A program made the translations under genes and the position numbers. A model generated the notes under the pieces. That model saw nothing but the letters and a program-made list of their open reading frames with translations. It ran no database searches and had not been told where the DNA came from. From positions 40,371 through 104,370 of the forward strand of contig JAKBPI010000004.1 of assembly GCA_021829645.1 (NCBI GenBank): a stretch of DNA of 64,000 bases. Reading direction: 5' to 3'. Position 1 is the first letter of the stretch. Each line of letters opens with the position of its first letter. This DNA comes from Actinomycetes bacterium (GTDB lineage Bacteria; Actinomycetota; Acidimicrobiia; Acidimicrobiales; Bog-793). Below, piece after piece: positions 42,930 through 51,379 of this stretch.

Positions 42930-44090
42930 TCAGTGTGCTTTTGGAGCATTGCGCAATGCAATTAAGCCTGGCAGGTCTCCCTTTTCTATCAATTCCAGAG
43001 ATGCCCCGCCTCCGGTTGAGACATGGCTTACTTTGCCTTCAAGCCCTGTTTCGTTGAGAGCTCGTACAGAGTCTCCCCCACCGACAACAGAAAAGGCGTT
43101 GCTGTTAGCCACGGCTTGAGCTATGGCTATGCTGCCACCGGCAAATCTCTCGTCTTCGAAAGCACCCATGGGACCGTTCCAGAGAATCGTTGCCGCGGAC
43201 ATAATTTCTCTTGAGAAGTACTCTCGTGTTTTCGGTCCTATGTCAGCAGCTTCGAATCCGTCCGGCACGTCTACGCCTATCATTTCTGTTTCACCCTTTT
43301 CCTCATCCGATAAATTGTTGGAAAAGTCCAATTTACCCCCTGGCTTGAGGGCAATCAGGTCAATAGGCAGCAGTATGCGCGGACCGGATGCCAGGAGTTC
43401 TGAGCAGGCTTCAATTTTAGACTCATCGACGATAGAGTCACCAGTTGTGTGCCCCAAAGCTTTTTGAAAGGTATAGCTCATCCCTCCACCGACCACTATG
43501 GCATCGACTTTTTGTGCCAAAGATTTCAGGAGGCTCAATTTATCGGCGATTTTGGCTCCTCCCACTATGGCAATGAAAGGTCTTTCAGGCTCATTTAGTA
43601 GCTTTGACATCATCTGAGCTTCTTTTTCCAATTGTCTACCTGCCGCCGAGGGAAGGTATTTAGGCGGACCTACGACAGAGGCATGACTTCTATGAGAAAC
43701 GGCAAACGCGTCATTGACGTAAAGATCCTGACCGGCAATTAACTCTTGCACAAATGCATCGTCGTTTGTTTCTTCACCTGGGTTAAACCTAACGTTTTCT
43801 AAAAACGTTACCGGTCCGACTAGTTCAGCCAGTCTTTTTTCCACAGGATCCAGTACATAACGCTCATCGTATTTACCTTTCGGTCTGCCAAAGTGACTCA
43901 TAACAGTCACAACAGCACCGTGAGCCAGAAGCCATTCAATAGTGGGTACAGTGGAAATAATGCGGTAATCATCCGTAATGACTGTCTTGCCATCAGGACC
44001 TTCTGCTATAGGACAATTGAAATCGGCACGCAGAAGCACCCTTTTACCTGATACATCGCCCAAATCTTCTAATACAGGAAATCCTTCCAT
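42930..44090 (-). CDS. pgk: Phosphoglycerate kinase
   Basis: Makes ATP from 1,3-bisphosphoglycerate. It is 386 residues. The N-domain signature KRVLLRADFNCPI, the substrate-binding VMSHFGRPKGK, the hinge LENVRFNPGEE and the nucleotide site (FIAIVGGAKIADKL; VVGGGDSVRAL; HVSTGGGASLELIE) are all present. It starts 7 bases after gap with GAGGT upstream, so the two are co-transcribed. Confidence 0.98.
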   Translation of the reverse strand: MEGFPVLEDLGDVSGKRVLLRADFNCPIAEGPDGKTVITDDYRIISTVPTIEWLLAHGAVVTVMSHFGRPKGKYDERYVLDPVEKRLAELVGPVTFLENVRFNPGEETNDDAFVQELIAGQDLYVNDAFAVSHRSHASVVGPPKYLPSAAGRQLEKEAQMMSKLLNEPERPFIAIVGGAKIADKLSLLKSLAQKVDAIVVGGGMSYTFQKALGHTTGDSIVDESKIEACSELLASGPRILLPIDLIALKPGGKLDFSNNLSDEEKGETEMIGVDVPDGFEAADIGPKTREYFSREIMSAATILWNGPMGAFEDERFAGGSIAIAQAVANSNAFSVVGGGDSVRALNETGLEGKVSHVSTGGGASLELIEKGDLPGLIALRNAPKAH

Positions 44091-44097
44091 TAAAACC

Positions 44098-45114
44098 TCA
44101 GGCTACGACTATTTGTGTCATGTCGACAAGGCGGTTGGAGTAGCCCCATTCATTGTCGTACCAACCGAAGACTTTCACAAGTGTGGTGTCATTTCCCAGA
44201 GGCATTGCCAAAGTCAGTTTTGAGTCAAATGTGCATGAAGCAGGCGTACCAACAATGTCTGAGGACACTATTTCTTCGTCGGAGTAGACCAATACTTTGG
44301 AGATAGGACCTTCAGAAGCAGCTTTTTGGAAAGCTTCGTTAACTTTTTCGACGTTAAGATCTCCGGAGACGATGGCCGTAAAGTCTGTGATAGACCCTAC
44401 CGGAACAGGTACGCGCAAAGAGTGACCATCCAAGCGTCCTTTCATTGCCGTCAAAACCAGGGAGGTGGCACGTGCCGCGCCCGTTGTGGTGGGTACGATG
44501 TTGACGGCAGCCGCTCTGGCACGACGCAAGTTATCTCTTCCCAGATCGAGGAGTTCTTGATCGTTGGTGTAGGCGTGTATGGTCGTCATGAGCCCGTGTT
44601 CCACACCAAAAGTATCGTCAAGTACTTTTACCATTGGTACAAAACAGTTAGTGGTGCAGGAAGCACAAGAAATCACATCGTGATTTTCTTTGTCGTAATC
44701 TTGATCGTTGACACCTACGACAAAAGTTGCGTCTGCATCACCGGAAGGTCCGGAAATAATAACTTTTTTTACTCCGGACTCCAAGTGAGAAGCAGCGTCA
44801 GTTCTTTTAGTGAAACGCCCTGTGGATTCTATGACGACATCGACATCGTACTTACCCCAAGGAATATCGGCAGGATTTCTTTCGGCGAAAATGGCTATTT
44901 CTTTGCCATCTACCACCAAAGCATCATCTTTGACTTCTACCTTTTCCTTGAGTCTACCCTGTGTTGAGTCATAACGCAGTAGGTGGGCATTTGTTTTTGT
45001 GCTGAGCAAGTCGTTTATGGCTACAACTTCAATATCTGCTTTGCTCTCCAGAACGGCTCTTAAATAATTTCGACCTATACGTCCAAACCCATTGATACCT
45101 ACTTTAACCGTCAT
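44098..45114 (-). CDS. gap: Glyceraldehyde-3-phosphate dehydrogenase
   Basis: Oxidises glyceraldehyde 3-phosphate with NAD in glycolysis. It is 338 residues. The Rossmann start KVGINGFGRIGRNYLRA, the catalytic Cys in SCASCTTNCFVPMVKVLDD and the His-containing TTIHAYTNDQ are complete. It begins the gap-pgk(-tpiA) cluster, with AAGGAG 7 bases before the ATG. In most relatives whiA lies just upstream; here there is only a 317-base gap. Confidence 0.98.
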   Translation of the reverse strand: MTVKVGINGFGRIGRNYLRAVLESKADIEVVAINDLLSTKTNAHLLRYDSTQGRLKEKVEVKDDALVVDGKEIAIFAERNPADIPWGKYDVDVVIESTGRFTKRTDAASHLESGVKKVIISGPSGDADATFVVGVNDQDYDKENHDVISCASCTTNCFVPMVKVLDDTFGVEHGLMTTIHAYTNDQELLDLGRDNLRRARAAAVNIVPTTTGAARATSLVLTAMKGRLDGHSLRVPVPVGSITDFTAIVSGDLNVEKVNEAFQKAASEGPISKVLVYSDEEIVSSDIVGTPASCTFDSKLTLAMPLGNDTTLVKVFGWYDNEWGYSNRLVDMTQIVVA

Positions 45115-45431
45115 GTATTCTCCTTCCCGACCTTAGCCGTTATTTTATTCAACTGTACTTATCTTGTCATACAAGACATCACCACAAAAGGGCACAAAGC
45201 CCTAATAACTATATGTCATCTTACCGTATAGCTAGTGGCGTTTAGGTTAAAAATTACCAGAGACAAACAGGTAAAGCTTTTGATCGCAGATAAAATACCT
45301 GATATTGATAGAATTGATAGCCTGTACAGAAATGTTTTCAGGTTTTTAAACCTCTTGGTGCTAACGGATAATTGTGTTAAGTTTGCATGGCAAAGCTTAG
45401 CTATACGTTGAAAAATCTTTAGATGACAACT
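45115..45431. other. Intergenic region between yvcK and gap, where whiA is usually found
   Basis: 317 bases with no gene. A short minus-strand hairpin GGGC-TTTGT-GCCC followed by TTTTG (about 45182-45200) may end transcription from yvcK. CTTGTATGACAAG and TAAAAT, closer to gap (about 45140-45165), may belong to its promoter. I find no trace of a WhiA reading frame. Confidence 0.5.
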
Positions 45432-46367
45432 TCAAGACAAGCTTTCGCGCCAAATTTGCTCTAGGGCTTGAGCCAGTAAAAAAGGAGCATGAACGAGACC
45501 GTCTTTATCGGCAAGATCTGAGGTAATCGAGCGAACATGCGGTGGTATAACACCGTGCTCTATGTAGTGATCCGGTGGTAACAGTAGAATTTCACACTCA
45601 AACCCATGAAGTGAAAGTGCCTCCAGATGGTCGGCAATGCTGTATCCGCGGGTTTCATTATTCTGAGTATGTAGATTTGCTATATAAATTTTTTGTCCGG
45701 GAGAAGCATGAAAAGCTTCTCGAATGCCGTCCGCCAGCAGAGCAGCCAATAAAGAAGTGTAAAGGGAACCTGGACCTATGATAATTTGATCTGCTTCTGC
45801 AATGGAAGAGATAGCAGCATCGGGGGCTTTGACATCAGCGCCAATGAGTTTGACCCGGGATATATCGCTGCGTCCGGTGATTTCTATTTGTCCTCTTACT
45901 TCTGCGCCCGATTTGGTGATTGCAGCAAGCGTAACGTTACCGTTGCAGGCCGGCAATACGTTACCTAGCAGATTAAGACTACAGGCAAATTCTCTACTGG
46001 CTGCTTCCAAGCTATTGGTTATCTGATAAAGACCGGCTAAAACAAAGTTACCCACCGGGTGATCCAGAAATCGGCCCTCTGTGAAACGATAGGACATCGT
46101 TTGAGTAAGTGAATCGTTCTCATCGGCAAGCGCCAACAGGCAACGCCGCATATCACCGATAGCGGGCATGTTCAGTTCGTCCCGAAAAACTTTGGATGAG
46201 CCGCCGTTATCCGCCACCGAAACAATCGCTGTTATTTTACCTGCATATTCTTTTAGGGCCGTCAGCGTCTGCGCCAAACCGTGACCGCCACCCAAAGCAA
46301 CGACTTTTGGCTTTTCGGTAACCGGAAAAGGTCGTTTTGGTTTTTTATTTTCTGCATTTTCTGACAT
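45432..46367 (-). CDS. yvcK: YvcK/CofD-like protein (gluconeogenesis factor family)
   Basis: A 311-residue protein of the CofD/YvcK family, needed for growth on gluconeogenic carbon and for cell wall balance in Bacillus and Mycobacterium (CuvA). KVVALGGGHGLAQTLTALK, VSVADNGGSSKVFRDEL, the MRRCLLALA segment and IIGPGSLYTSLLAALL are typical. UDP-sugar binding is known for Bacillus YvcK. It follows rapZ by 32 bases in the same direction, the conserved pair order. Confidence 0.95.
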   Translation of the reverse strand: MSENAENKKPKRPFPVTEKPKVVALGGGHGLAQTLTALKEYAGKITAIVSVADNGGSSKVFRDELNMPAIGDMRRCLLALADENDSLTQTMSYRFTEGRFLDHPVGNFVLAGLYQITNSLEAASREFACSLNLLGNVLPACNGNVTLAAITKSGAEVRGQIEITGRSDISRVKLIGADVKAPDAAISSIAEADQIIIGPGSLYTSLLAALLADGIREAFHASPGQKIYIANLHTQNNETRGYSIADHLEALSLHGFECEILLLPPDHYIEHGVIPPHVRSITSDLADKDGLVHAPFLLAQALEQIWRESLS

Positions 46368-46399
46368 AACTTTGGTGAAAAACTTGTTTGATAAAAAAT

Positions 46400-47254
46400 T
46401 TATTTGGTGATATCTCTGTGTCTTACGATTGCTTCGAAATCACGCGCCTGTATTCTTTTGAGCAGTTCTTCGGCAATAACTACCGACCTGTGCTTACCTC
46501 CCGTACAGCCTATACCGATCGATAGGTAGGATTTACCCTCTTTGGTGTATTCCGGTAGCAAAAACCCGAACAGGTCATCAAGTCGTGTAAGCAGTTCCAG
46601 GGATTCTTGAAAGGAAAGTACGTAGTCTCTTACCTCTTTTTCCAAACCGGTATGTGTTCGCAAAGACTTTACCCAATGCGGATTGGGCAAGAACCTACAG
46701 TCCAAAACAATGTCGCAGTCAAGAGGAAGACCGTACTTGTATCCAAAAGAAACTATTGAGAGCTCCATATTGGCAGAAGTGTTAGCGTCAGAAAAGAGTT
46801 TCACCAACTGATTCCTCAATTCATGGACGTTTAAGTTAGTGGTGTCGATTACTATATCGGCAATTTCGCGCAGGTCTTTCATGGTCTCACGCTCGGCTTT
46901 GATAGCGTCCAGAAGGCCTTCGGCTTCCAACGGATGCTTTCTTCTGGTGCCTTCGTAGCGTTGTACCAAAGCCTCATCGGATGCGTCCAAAAAGAGTATT
47001 CTTGAGGTGCTATCTTGACGTCTTAGGTGCGTCAGTACCGGCAAAATTTCACTGGTCGCTTCAGATCCACCGCGCCCCAGCACAAAACAAAACTTTTCCT
47101 GTTCAGACCCTCTTTGTTCCACCAATTCCATTACTTTTCCGATAAGCGAAGGTGGTAGGTTGTCGACAACAAACCAACCCAGATCTTCAAGAGTGGCGGC
47201 GGCAGAAGACCTGCCGGCACCGGAAAGTCCTGTGGCAAATAAATATTTTGTCAT
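46400..47254 (-). CDS. rapZ: RapZ/YvcJ-like nucleotide-binding protein
   Basis: A P-loop protein (FATGLSGAGRSSAAATLEDLG) with the conserved WFVVDNLPPSL, IVIDTTNLNVHELR, FGYKYGLPLDCDIVLDCRFL and IGCTGGKHRSVVIAEEL segments. In E. coli it guides RNase E to the small RNA GlmZ; in Gram-positives it binds nucleotides and its role differs. I start it at the ATG at 47254, behind GGAGG with 7-base spacing; a frame to 47278 would add eight residues. It is 284 residues, the normal length. Confidence 0.95.
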   Translation of the reverse strand: MTKYLFATGLSGAGRSSAAATLEDLGWFVVDNLPPSLIGKVMELVEQRGSEQEKFCFVLGRGGSEATSEILPVLTHLRRQDSTSRILFLDASDEALVQRYEGTRRKHPLEAEGLLDAIKAERETMKDLREIADIVIDTTNLNVHELRNQLVKLFSDANTSANMELSIVSFGYKYGLPLDCDIVLDCRFLPNPHWVKSLRTHTGLEKEVRDYVLSFQESLELLTRLDDLFGFLLPEYTKEGKSYLSIGIGCTGGKHRSVVIAEELLKRIQARDFEAIVRHRDITK

Positions 47255-47327
47255 TTGTATACCTCCGGATTGAGCCAAAACAGCATATGAGTCATTCTAC
47301 AATCTACTTTCCAATTCGACAAAGAAA

Positions 47328-48104
47328 TTAAACGGCCTGTAAAGGATATCGATGCTCGAACACCATAGCCAACAGCCTTGGAATGGCTGATTCTAACTCA
47401 GGGGCTACCGACTGGTCGATCAGGTTTTCCAGAGGTGAAGGTTCAACCATTTGAACCAGAACGAAATCCATTTCCGCCAAGGGATTGATATAACGGCTGA
47501 TCGGTCTATGAGCAAATGGCAACATAACACCGGGATCCACCTCTTCAACGGCAACGTCTTCGACAAGATAAGGTCCAACCCGCCAATATTTTTCTCCGAG
47601 AATCTGGTCATCTATCAGACCGCTTCCGGTTCCCTGAAAGAATGGATGATTGATCAGCAGAATAAATTTTCCACCTGGTTTAAGTACCCTGGCAACTTCT
47701 CTTAACACCATGTCTTGATCTACGGTATGCTCTATGACCAAACAACATACGGCCATTTCATAGCTGTTGTCTGGAAATGGCAGACATTCAGCCACCCCTT
47801 CAACATAAAAAATTCTGTCTTTGGCATCATCTTTTATCAATAGGGCATTTTGCAATTGGGCTTCTGAAGGGTCTATACCAACCACAAAAAGTTCGCCGGA
47901 TAGCGCCGCTATAGACCTGGCAATCTGACCTTCACCTGACCCAATGTCTAACACCAACCCCTTTTTGTCTACGAGCTGTAAAATCAAAGGGATAATGAGA
48001 GCGTCATACTCTTCGTCTCTGCCTTGGGTAAAGGTGTCCTTCCACCATTGAGCGTGTTGATTCCATATTTTGTAATCAGAAATCGACAGTTCTTTTCCGT
48101 TCAT
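47328..48104 (-). CDS. Class I SAM-dependent methyltransferase
   Basis: A 258-residue methyltransferase. Motif I is LVLDIGSGEGQIARSIAA, followed by VVGIDPSEAQL, YVEGVAECLPFPDNSYEMAV and LREVARVLKPGGKFILLINHP, typical of small-molecule enzymes of the UbiE/methyltransferase type 11 group. The substrate is unknown. It sits between uvrC and rapZ, a place where relatives usually have no gene, so it is an insertion into a conserved cluster. It starts 12 bases after uvrC. Confidence 0.88.
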   Translation of the reverse strand: MNGKELSISDYKIWNQHAQWWKDTFTQGRDEEYDALIIPLILQLVDKKGLVLDIGSGEGQIARSIAALSGELFVVGIDPSEAQLQNALLIKDDAKDRIFYVEGVAECLPFPDNSYEMAVCCLVIEHTVDQDMVLREVARVLKPGGKFILLINHPFFQGTGSGLIDDQILGEKYWRVGPYLVEDVAVEEVDPGVMLPFAHRPISRYINPLAEMDFVLVQMVEPSPLENLIDQSVAPELESAIPRLLAMVFEHRYPLQAV

Positions 48105-48116
48105 AAATATCCAATC

Positions 48117-50075
48117 TCAAAAAGGTTTGCTTTTGTTCGGCATATTATCAGCCGCAAATGATAAGGGATGCAATTTCTTCCAAACAGCTTCGCGCACATT
48201 CCGGGGAAGCCAGATACAAAGCTCCAGCTCTTCCCGGGAAGCATTTTTCAGTTTAGCTATACTGCCAAAATGCACTAACAGCTTTTGTTTTCTCTTTTCG
48301 CCTAGGCCTGCTATGTCGTCCAATAAATTAGATCTCATACGTTTGCCGCGAAGTTCTCTATGGAATCCTATGGCAAAACGATGTGCTTCATCTCTGATCT
48401 GTTGCAACAAAAAGATTGCTTCACAATTGCGTGGAATGGCCATAGGTTCTGAGTGACCGGGTCTGTAAACCTCTTCATATCTTTTAGCCAGGGCAGCCAA
48501 CTCTAAGTTTTCTGTCAATCCGAGTTCTTCGACCACTTTGATACCTACCGACAACTGACCTTTACCTCCGTCAAGCAAAATTAGGTTTGGTCGATAGGCA
48601 AAGCGTCTTAGTGGTTTTTTGTTCCCGGTTTTTTCTTCCGGAGCAACGCTGTAAGGTGTCGTTTCTTCTACTTCTGCCCGTGAAAGACTTTCGTCGTTTG
48701 GATAGAGGTGTCCGAGCCGCCTTGTTAGAACCTCTGCCATGGCGCCAAAATCGTCATTGCCCTGAACTGCCGACACCTTGAATCGTCTGTAGTCACTTTT
48801 TTTAAGTAGCCCGTCTTCCATAACTACCATGGATCCGACGTAGTCACTCCCCTGCAGGTGGCTCATGTCGTAACATTCTATCCGCAAAGGTGCTTCTTTT
48901 AGACGGAGGTATGTTTGCAGTTCTTCCAAGGCTTTTGATCTTGCGTTGAGATCGACCGCGCGCTTATTCCTATGTCGTTTTAGCTGTTCTTCGGCATTCG
49001 TCACTGCCAAATCCAGTAAGGTTCTCTTTCTGCCTCTCTCAGGACGCCTGATGGTAATTTTTCGTTTTTTCTCGCTCTGCGATGTGAGCAGTTCTTCGTA
49101 GGTAATTTTGTCGGTGGGAACATGACTAATGAAAATCTCTGTCGGAATTTCCAAGGGGGTATTTAAATAAAGCGTTTCTAAAACTTTTTGCGCTACCTCC
49201 TCCTTTTTCAACGGTTCTACTTTTTCTAAAATAAGACCCTGTCGGCCCACTACCCTGCCCCAACGTATGTGTAATACCTGAGCGGCTGCTTCCAACTCGT
49301 CATCTTTTATACCCACGATGTCGAACTCTTCGTTGTCTGTTCCCACAATTTCTTGGTCTTGAGAGGCAAGTTTAACCGCTTCGATGCCATCTCTGAATTT
49401 TGCGGCTAGTTCAAATTCCTGATTAGCTGAAGCCTGCTGCATGGAGGCCTCTAATTGTTTAATAACCTGCTTGGCATTGCCATCGAATACATTGCCCAAA
49501 CCGTCAGTCATCTGTTTGTAGTCGCTCTTAGTGACGGCATCTATACATGGTCCGGCACACTTTTCAATGTCATACAAAAGACATGGTTTGCCAATTTTTT
49601 TATGTCTAGAAAATTTATTGTCAGAACAGGTTCTGATAGGAAAAGATCTGAGCAGTATGTCAAGACTTTTTCTGACCGCATACGAGTGCACAAACGGACC
49701 AAAGTAGCGGTTTCCTTTGGTAAAAGCCCCTCTGACAATTGATACGCGCGGCCATTCGTCGGACATTGTTATCACTAAGTACGGATAGCTTTTATCGTCT
49801 ATGAGCCTTACGTTGAATCTGGGCTTGTAGTGCTTGATTAGGGAATATTCAAGCAAAGTTGCTTCCGTGTCAGAGCGAACTGTAATCCATTCCACAGATT
49901 CGGCTGTTTGCAGCATCTGTCTGGTTCTGATATGGAGCGACTGATAGTCTTGAAAGTAGCTGCCGACTCGATTCTTTAAGGATTTTGCTTTGCCGACATA
50001 AATAATTCTTCCTTCTTTGTCAATGAATTGATAAGAACCGGGTACATCGGGAATGTCGGTAGGTTTTTTAAGCAC
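48117..50075 (-). CDS. uvrC: UvrABC system protein C
   Basis: Makes the two incisions in nucleotide excision repair. The GIY-YIG nuclease is at the N-terminus (VPGSYQFIDKEGRIIYVGKA), then a four-Cys region (CSDNKF, CLLYDIEKCAGPC), a UVR motif (NQEFELAAKFRDGIEAV), an RNase H-like nuclease (ECYDMSHLQGSDYVGSMVV; LILLDGGKGQL) and C-terminal helix-hairpin-helices (LLDDIAGLGEKRKQKLLVHF). I take the GTG at 50075 as start, because it gives the normal N-terminus LKKPTDIPDVPG; a frame to 50135 would run into the divergent nadA. uvrC upstream of rapZ-yvcK is the conserved order. Confidence 0.97.
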   Translation of the reverse strand: MLKKPTDIPDVPGSYQFIDKEGRIIYVGKAKSLKNRVGSYFQDYQSLHIRTRQMLQTAESVEWITVRSDTEATLLEYSLIKHYKPRFNVRLIDDKSYPYLVITMSDEWPRVSIVRGAFTKGNRYFGPFVHSYAVRKSLDILLRSFPIRTCSDNKFSRHKKIGKPCLLYDIEKCAGPCIDAVTKSDYKQMTDGLGNVFDGNAKQVIKQLEASMQQASANQEFELAAKFRDGIEAVKLASQDQEIVGTDNEEFDIVGIKDDELEAAAQVLHIRWGRVVGRQGLILEKVEPLKKEEVAQKVLETLYLNTPLEIPTEIFISHVPTDKITYEELLTSQSEKKRKITIRRPERGRKRTLLDLAVTNAEEQLKRHRNKRAVDLNARSKALEELQTYLRLKEAPLRIECYDMSHLQGSDYVGSMVVMEDGLLKKSDYRRFKVSAVQGNDDFGAMAEVLTRRLGHLYPNDESLSRAEVEETTPYSVAPEEKTGNKKPLRRFAYRPNLILLDGGKGQLSVGIKVVEELGLTENLELAALAKRYEEVYRPGHSEPMAIPRNCEAIFLLQQIRDEAHRFAIGFHRELRGKRMRSNLLDDIAGLGEKRKQKLLVHFGSIAKLKNASREELELCIWLPRNVREAVWKKLHPLSFAADNMPNKSKPF

Positions 50076-50125
50076 TATAATATTTATAACATGTCGGCCT
50101 GGCATCCGGCATAAAATATGAATCG

Positions 50126-51352
50126 TTGTCGACATACCCGCGGATGGGCGTCCAGGCTGTCCCCGCCGACTATAAGCGGTTCATCGAGAAAAAGGTGAAT
50201 AAGATGCTCAGATTGCAGCAAAGGCTTGACACAAAGTATGAGCAAGCCGACGATCGGGAACTTGTCGACATCATTACGCAGTCCAAAAAAACCCTTGGAG
50301 AAAAAATTGTCATTCTGGGACATCACTATCAACGTGACGAAATAATACAATTTGCCGACAAAACCGGAGATTCTCTGGCACTTTCCAGGTATGCGGCCGG
50401 ACAGGACAGTGCCTCACACGTGGTATTTTGCGGTGTTGAGTTTATGGCAGAAGCCGCTGACATATTAACGGGTGATCACCAAAAAGTAATTTTGCCCGAT
50501 CTTGGGGCGGGGTGTTCCATGGCTGATATGGCTGACATTGACAGTGTCGAACTCGCCTGGAAAGAATTGTCGCAGTTGACAGATATGGATTCGGTCATAC
50601 CTGTTACCTACATAAATTCATCAGCGGCGATTAAAAATTTTGTCGGACGTCACAACGGTGCAGTATGCACGTCATCGAATGCCGGTAGTATTATCCGTTG
50701 GGCACTGGGGCTGGATCTCAAGCAGGACATAAAAGGTTCAGAGCTTGTCCGTGAGGCAAAACAACAGGGCAAAAAAGTGTTTTTCTTTCCCGATCAACAT
50801 CTGGCCATCAATACCGCTTGGCAAATGGGGTTTTCTACAAGCGACAATGTTTTATACGATCCCGATTTGGAGTTTGGCGGTATCACGAAAGAGAACATTG
50901 ACACTGCCAGTTTTATTTTATGGAAAGGACACTGTTCCGTTCATCAAAGGTTTACTGTTTCGCAGATTCAATATTTCCGCAATCTCCACAAAGACGCCAT
51001 TGTGATGGCCCATCCCGAGTGCTCAAATGAGGTAATCAAAGCAGCCGATATCGTAGGTTCCACAGATGCCATCATTAGGGCAGTGGCTTCGGCGCCAAAA
51101 GGGTCTCATATCGGCATTGCGACCGAAGTACATCTTGTCAATAGATTAGCAAATAGCTACACTGATAGACATATAGAATGCCTTGATCCGATCCTATGTC
51201 CGTGTGCCACCATGAACCGCATAGATTTGCCGCATTTGGCATGGATTATGGAAAACCTGACTAATGGTGTGGTTCACAATCAGATTGTTGTGGACGAAAT
51301 AATTAAAGAAGGTGCAAGAATCGCTCTCGACAGAATGTTACGGATAGTCTAA
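50126..51352 (+). CDS. nadA: Quinolinate synthase
   Basis: Condenses iminoaspartate with dihydroxyacetone phosphate for NAD synthesis, using a 4Fe-4S cluster. GHHYQRDEIIQFADKTGDSL, the Cys in FCGVEFMAEAA, CTSSNAG (second Cys) and CPCATMNRIDL (third Cys) are present. It is 408 residues, slightly longer than the short type. The start may be TTG 50126 or ATG 50144; neither has a clear ribosome binding site. It is the only plus-strand gene in the right part and shares a 50-base divergent gap with uvrC. nadB and nadC are not in the window. Confidence 0.97.
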   Translation: MSTYPRMGVQAVPADYKRFIEKKVNKMLRLQQRLDTKYEQADDRELVDIITQSKKTLGEKIVILGHHYQRDEIIQFADKTGDSLALSRYAAGQDSASHVVFCGVEFMAEAADILTGDHQKVILPDLGAGCSMADMADIDSVELAWKELSQLTDMDSVIPVTYINSSAAIKNFVGRHNGAVCTSSNAGSIIRWALGLDLKQDIKGSELVREAKQQGKKVFFFPDQHLAINTAWQMGFSTSDNVLYDPDLEFGGITKENIDTASFILWKGHCSVHQRFTVSQIQYFRNLHKDAIVMAHPECSNEVIKAADIVGSTDAIIRAVASAPKGSHIGIATEVHLVNRLANSYTDRHIECLDPILCPCATMNRIDLPHLAWIMENLTNGVVHNQIVVDEIIKEGARIALDRMLRIV

Positions 51353-51379
51353 GTCTTCACGCATGACGATATCAACCGG

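Noticed and set aside
45115..45431. Possible degraded whiA
   Set aside because: No frame gives recognisable WhiA segments; the region is too short and reads as non-coding.
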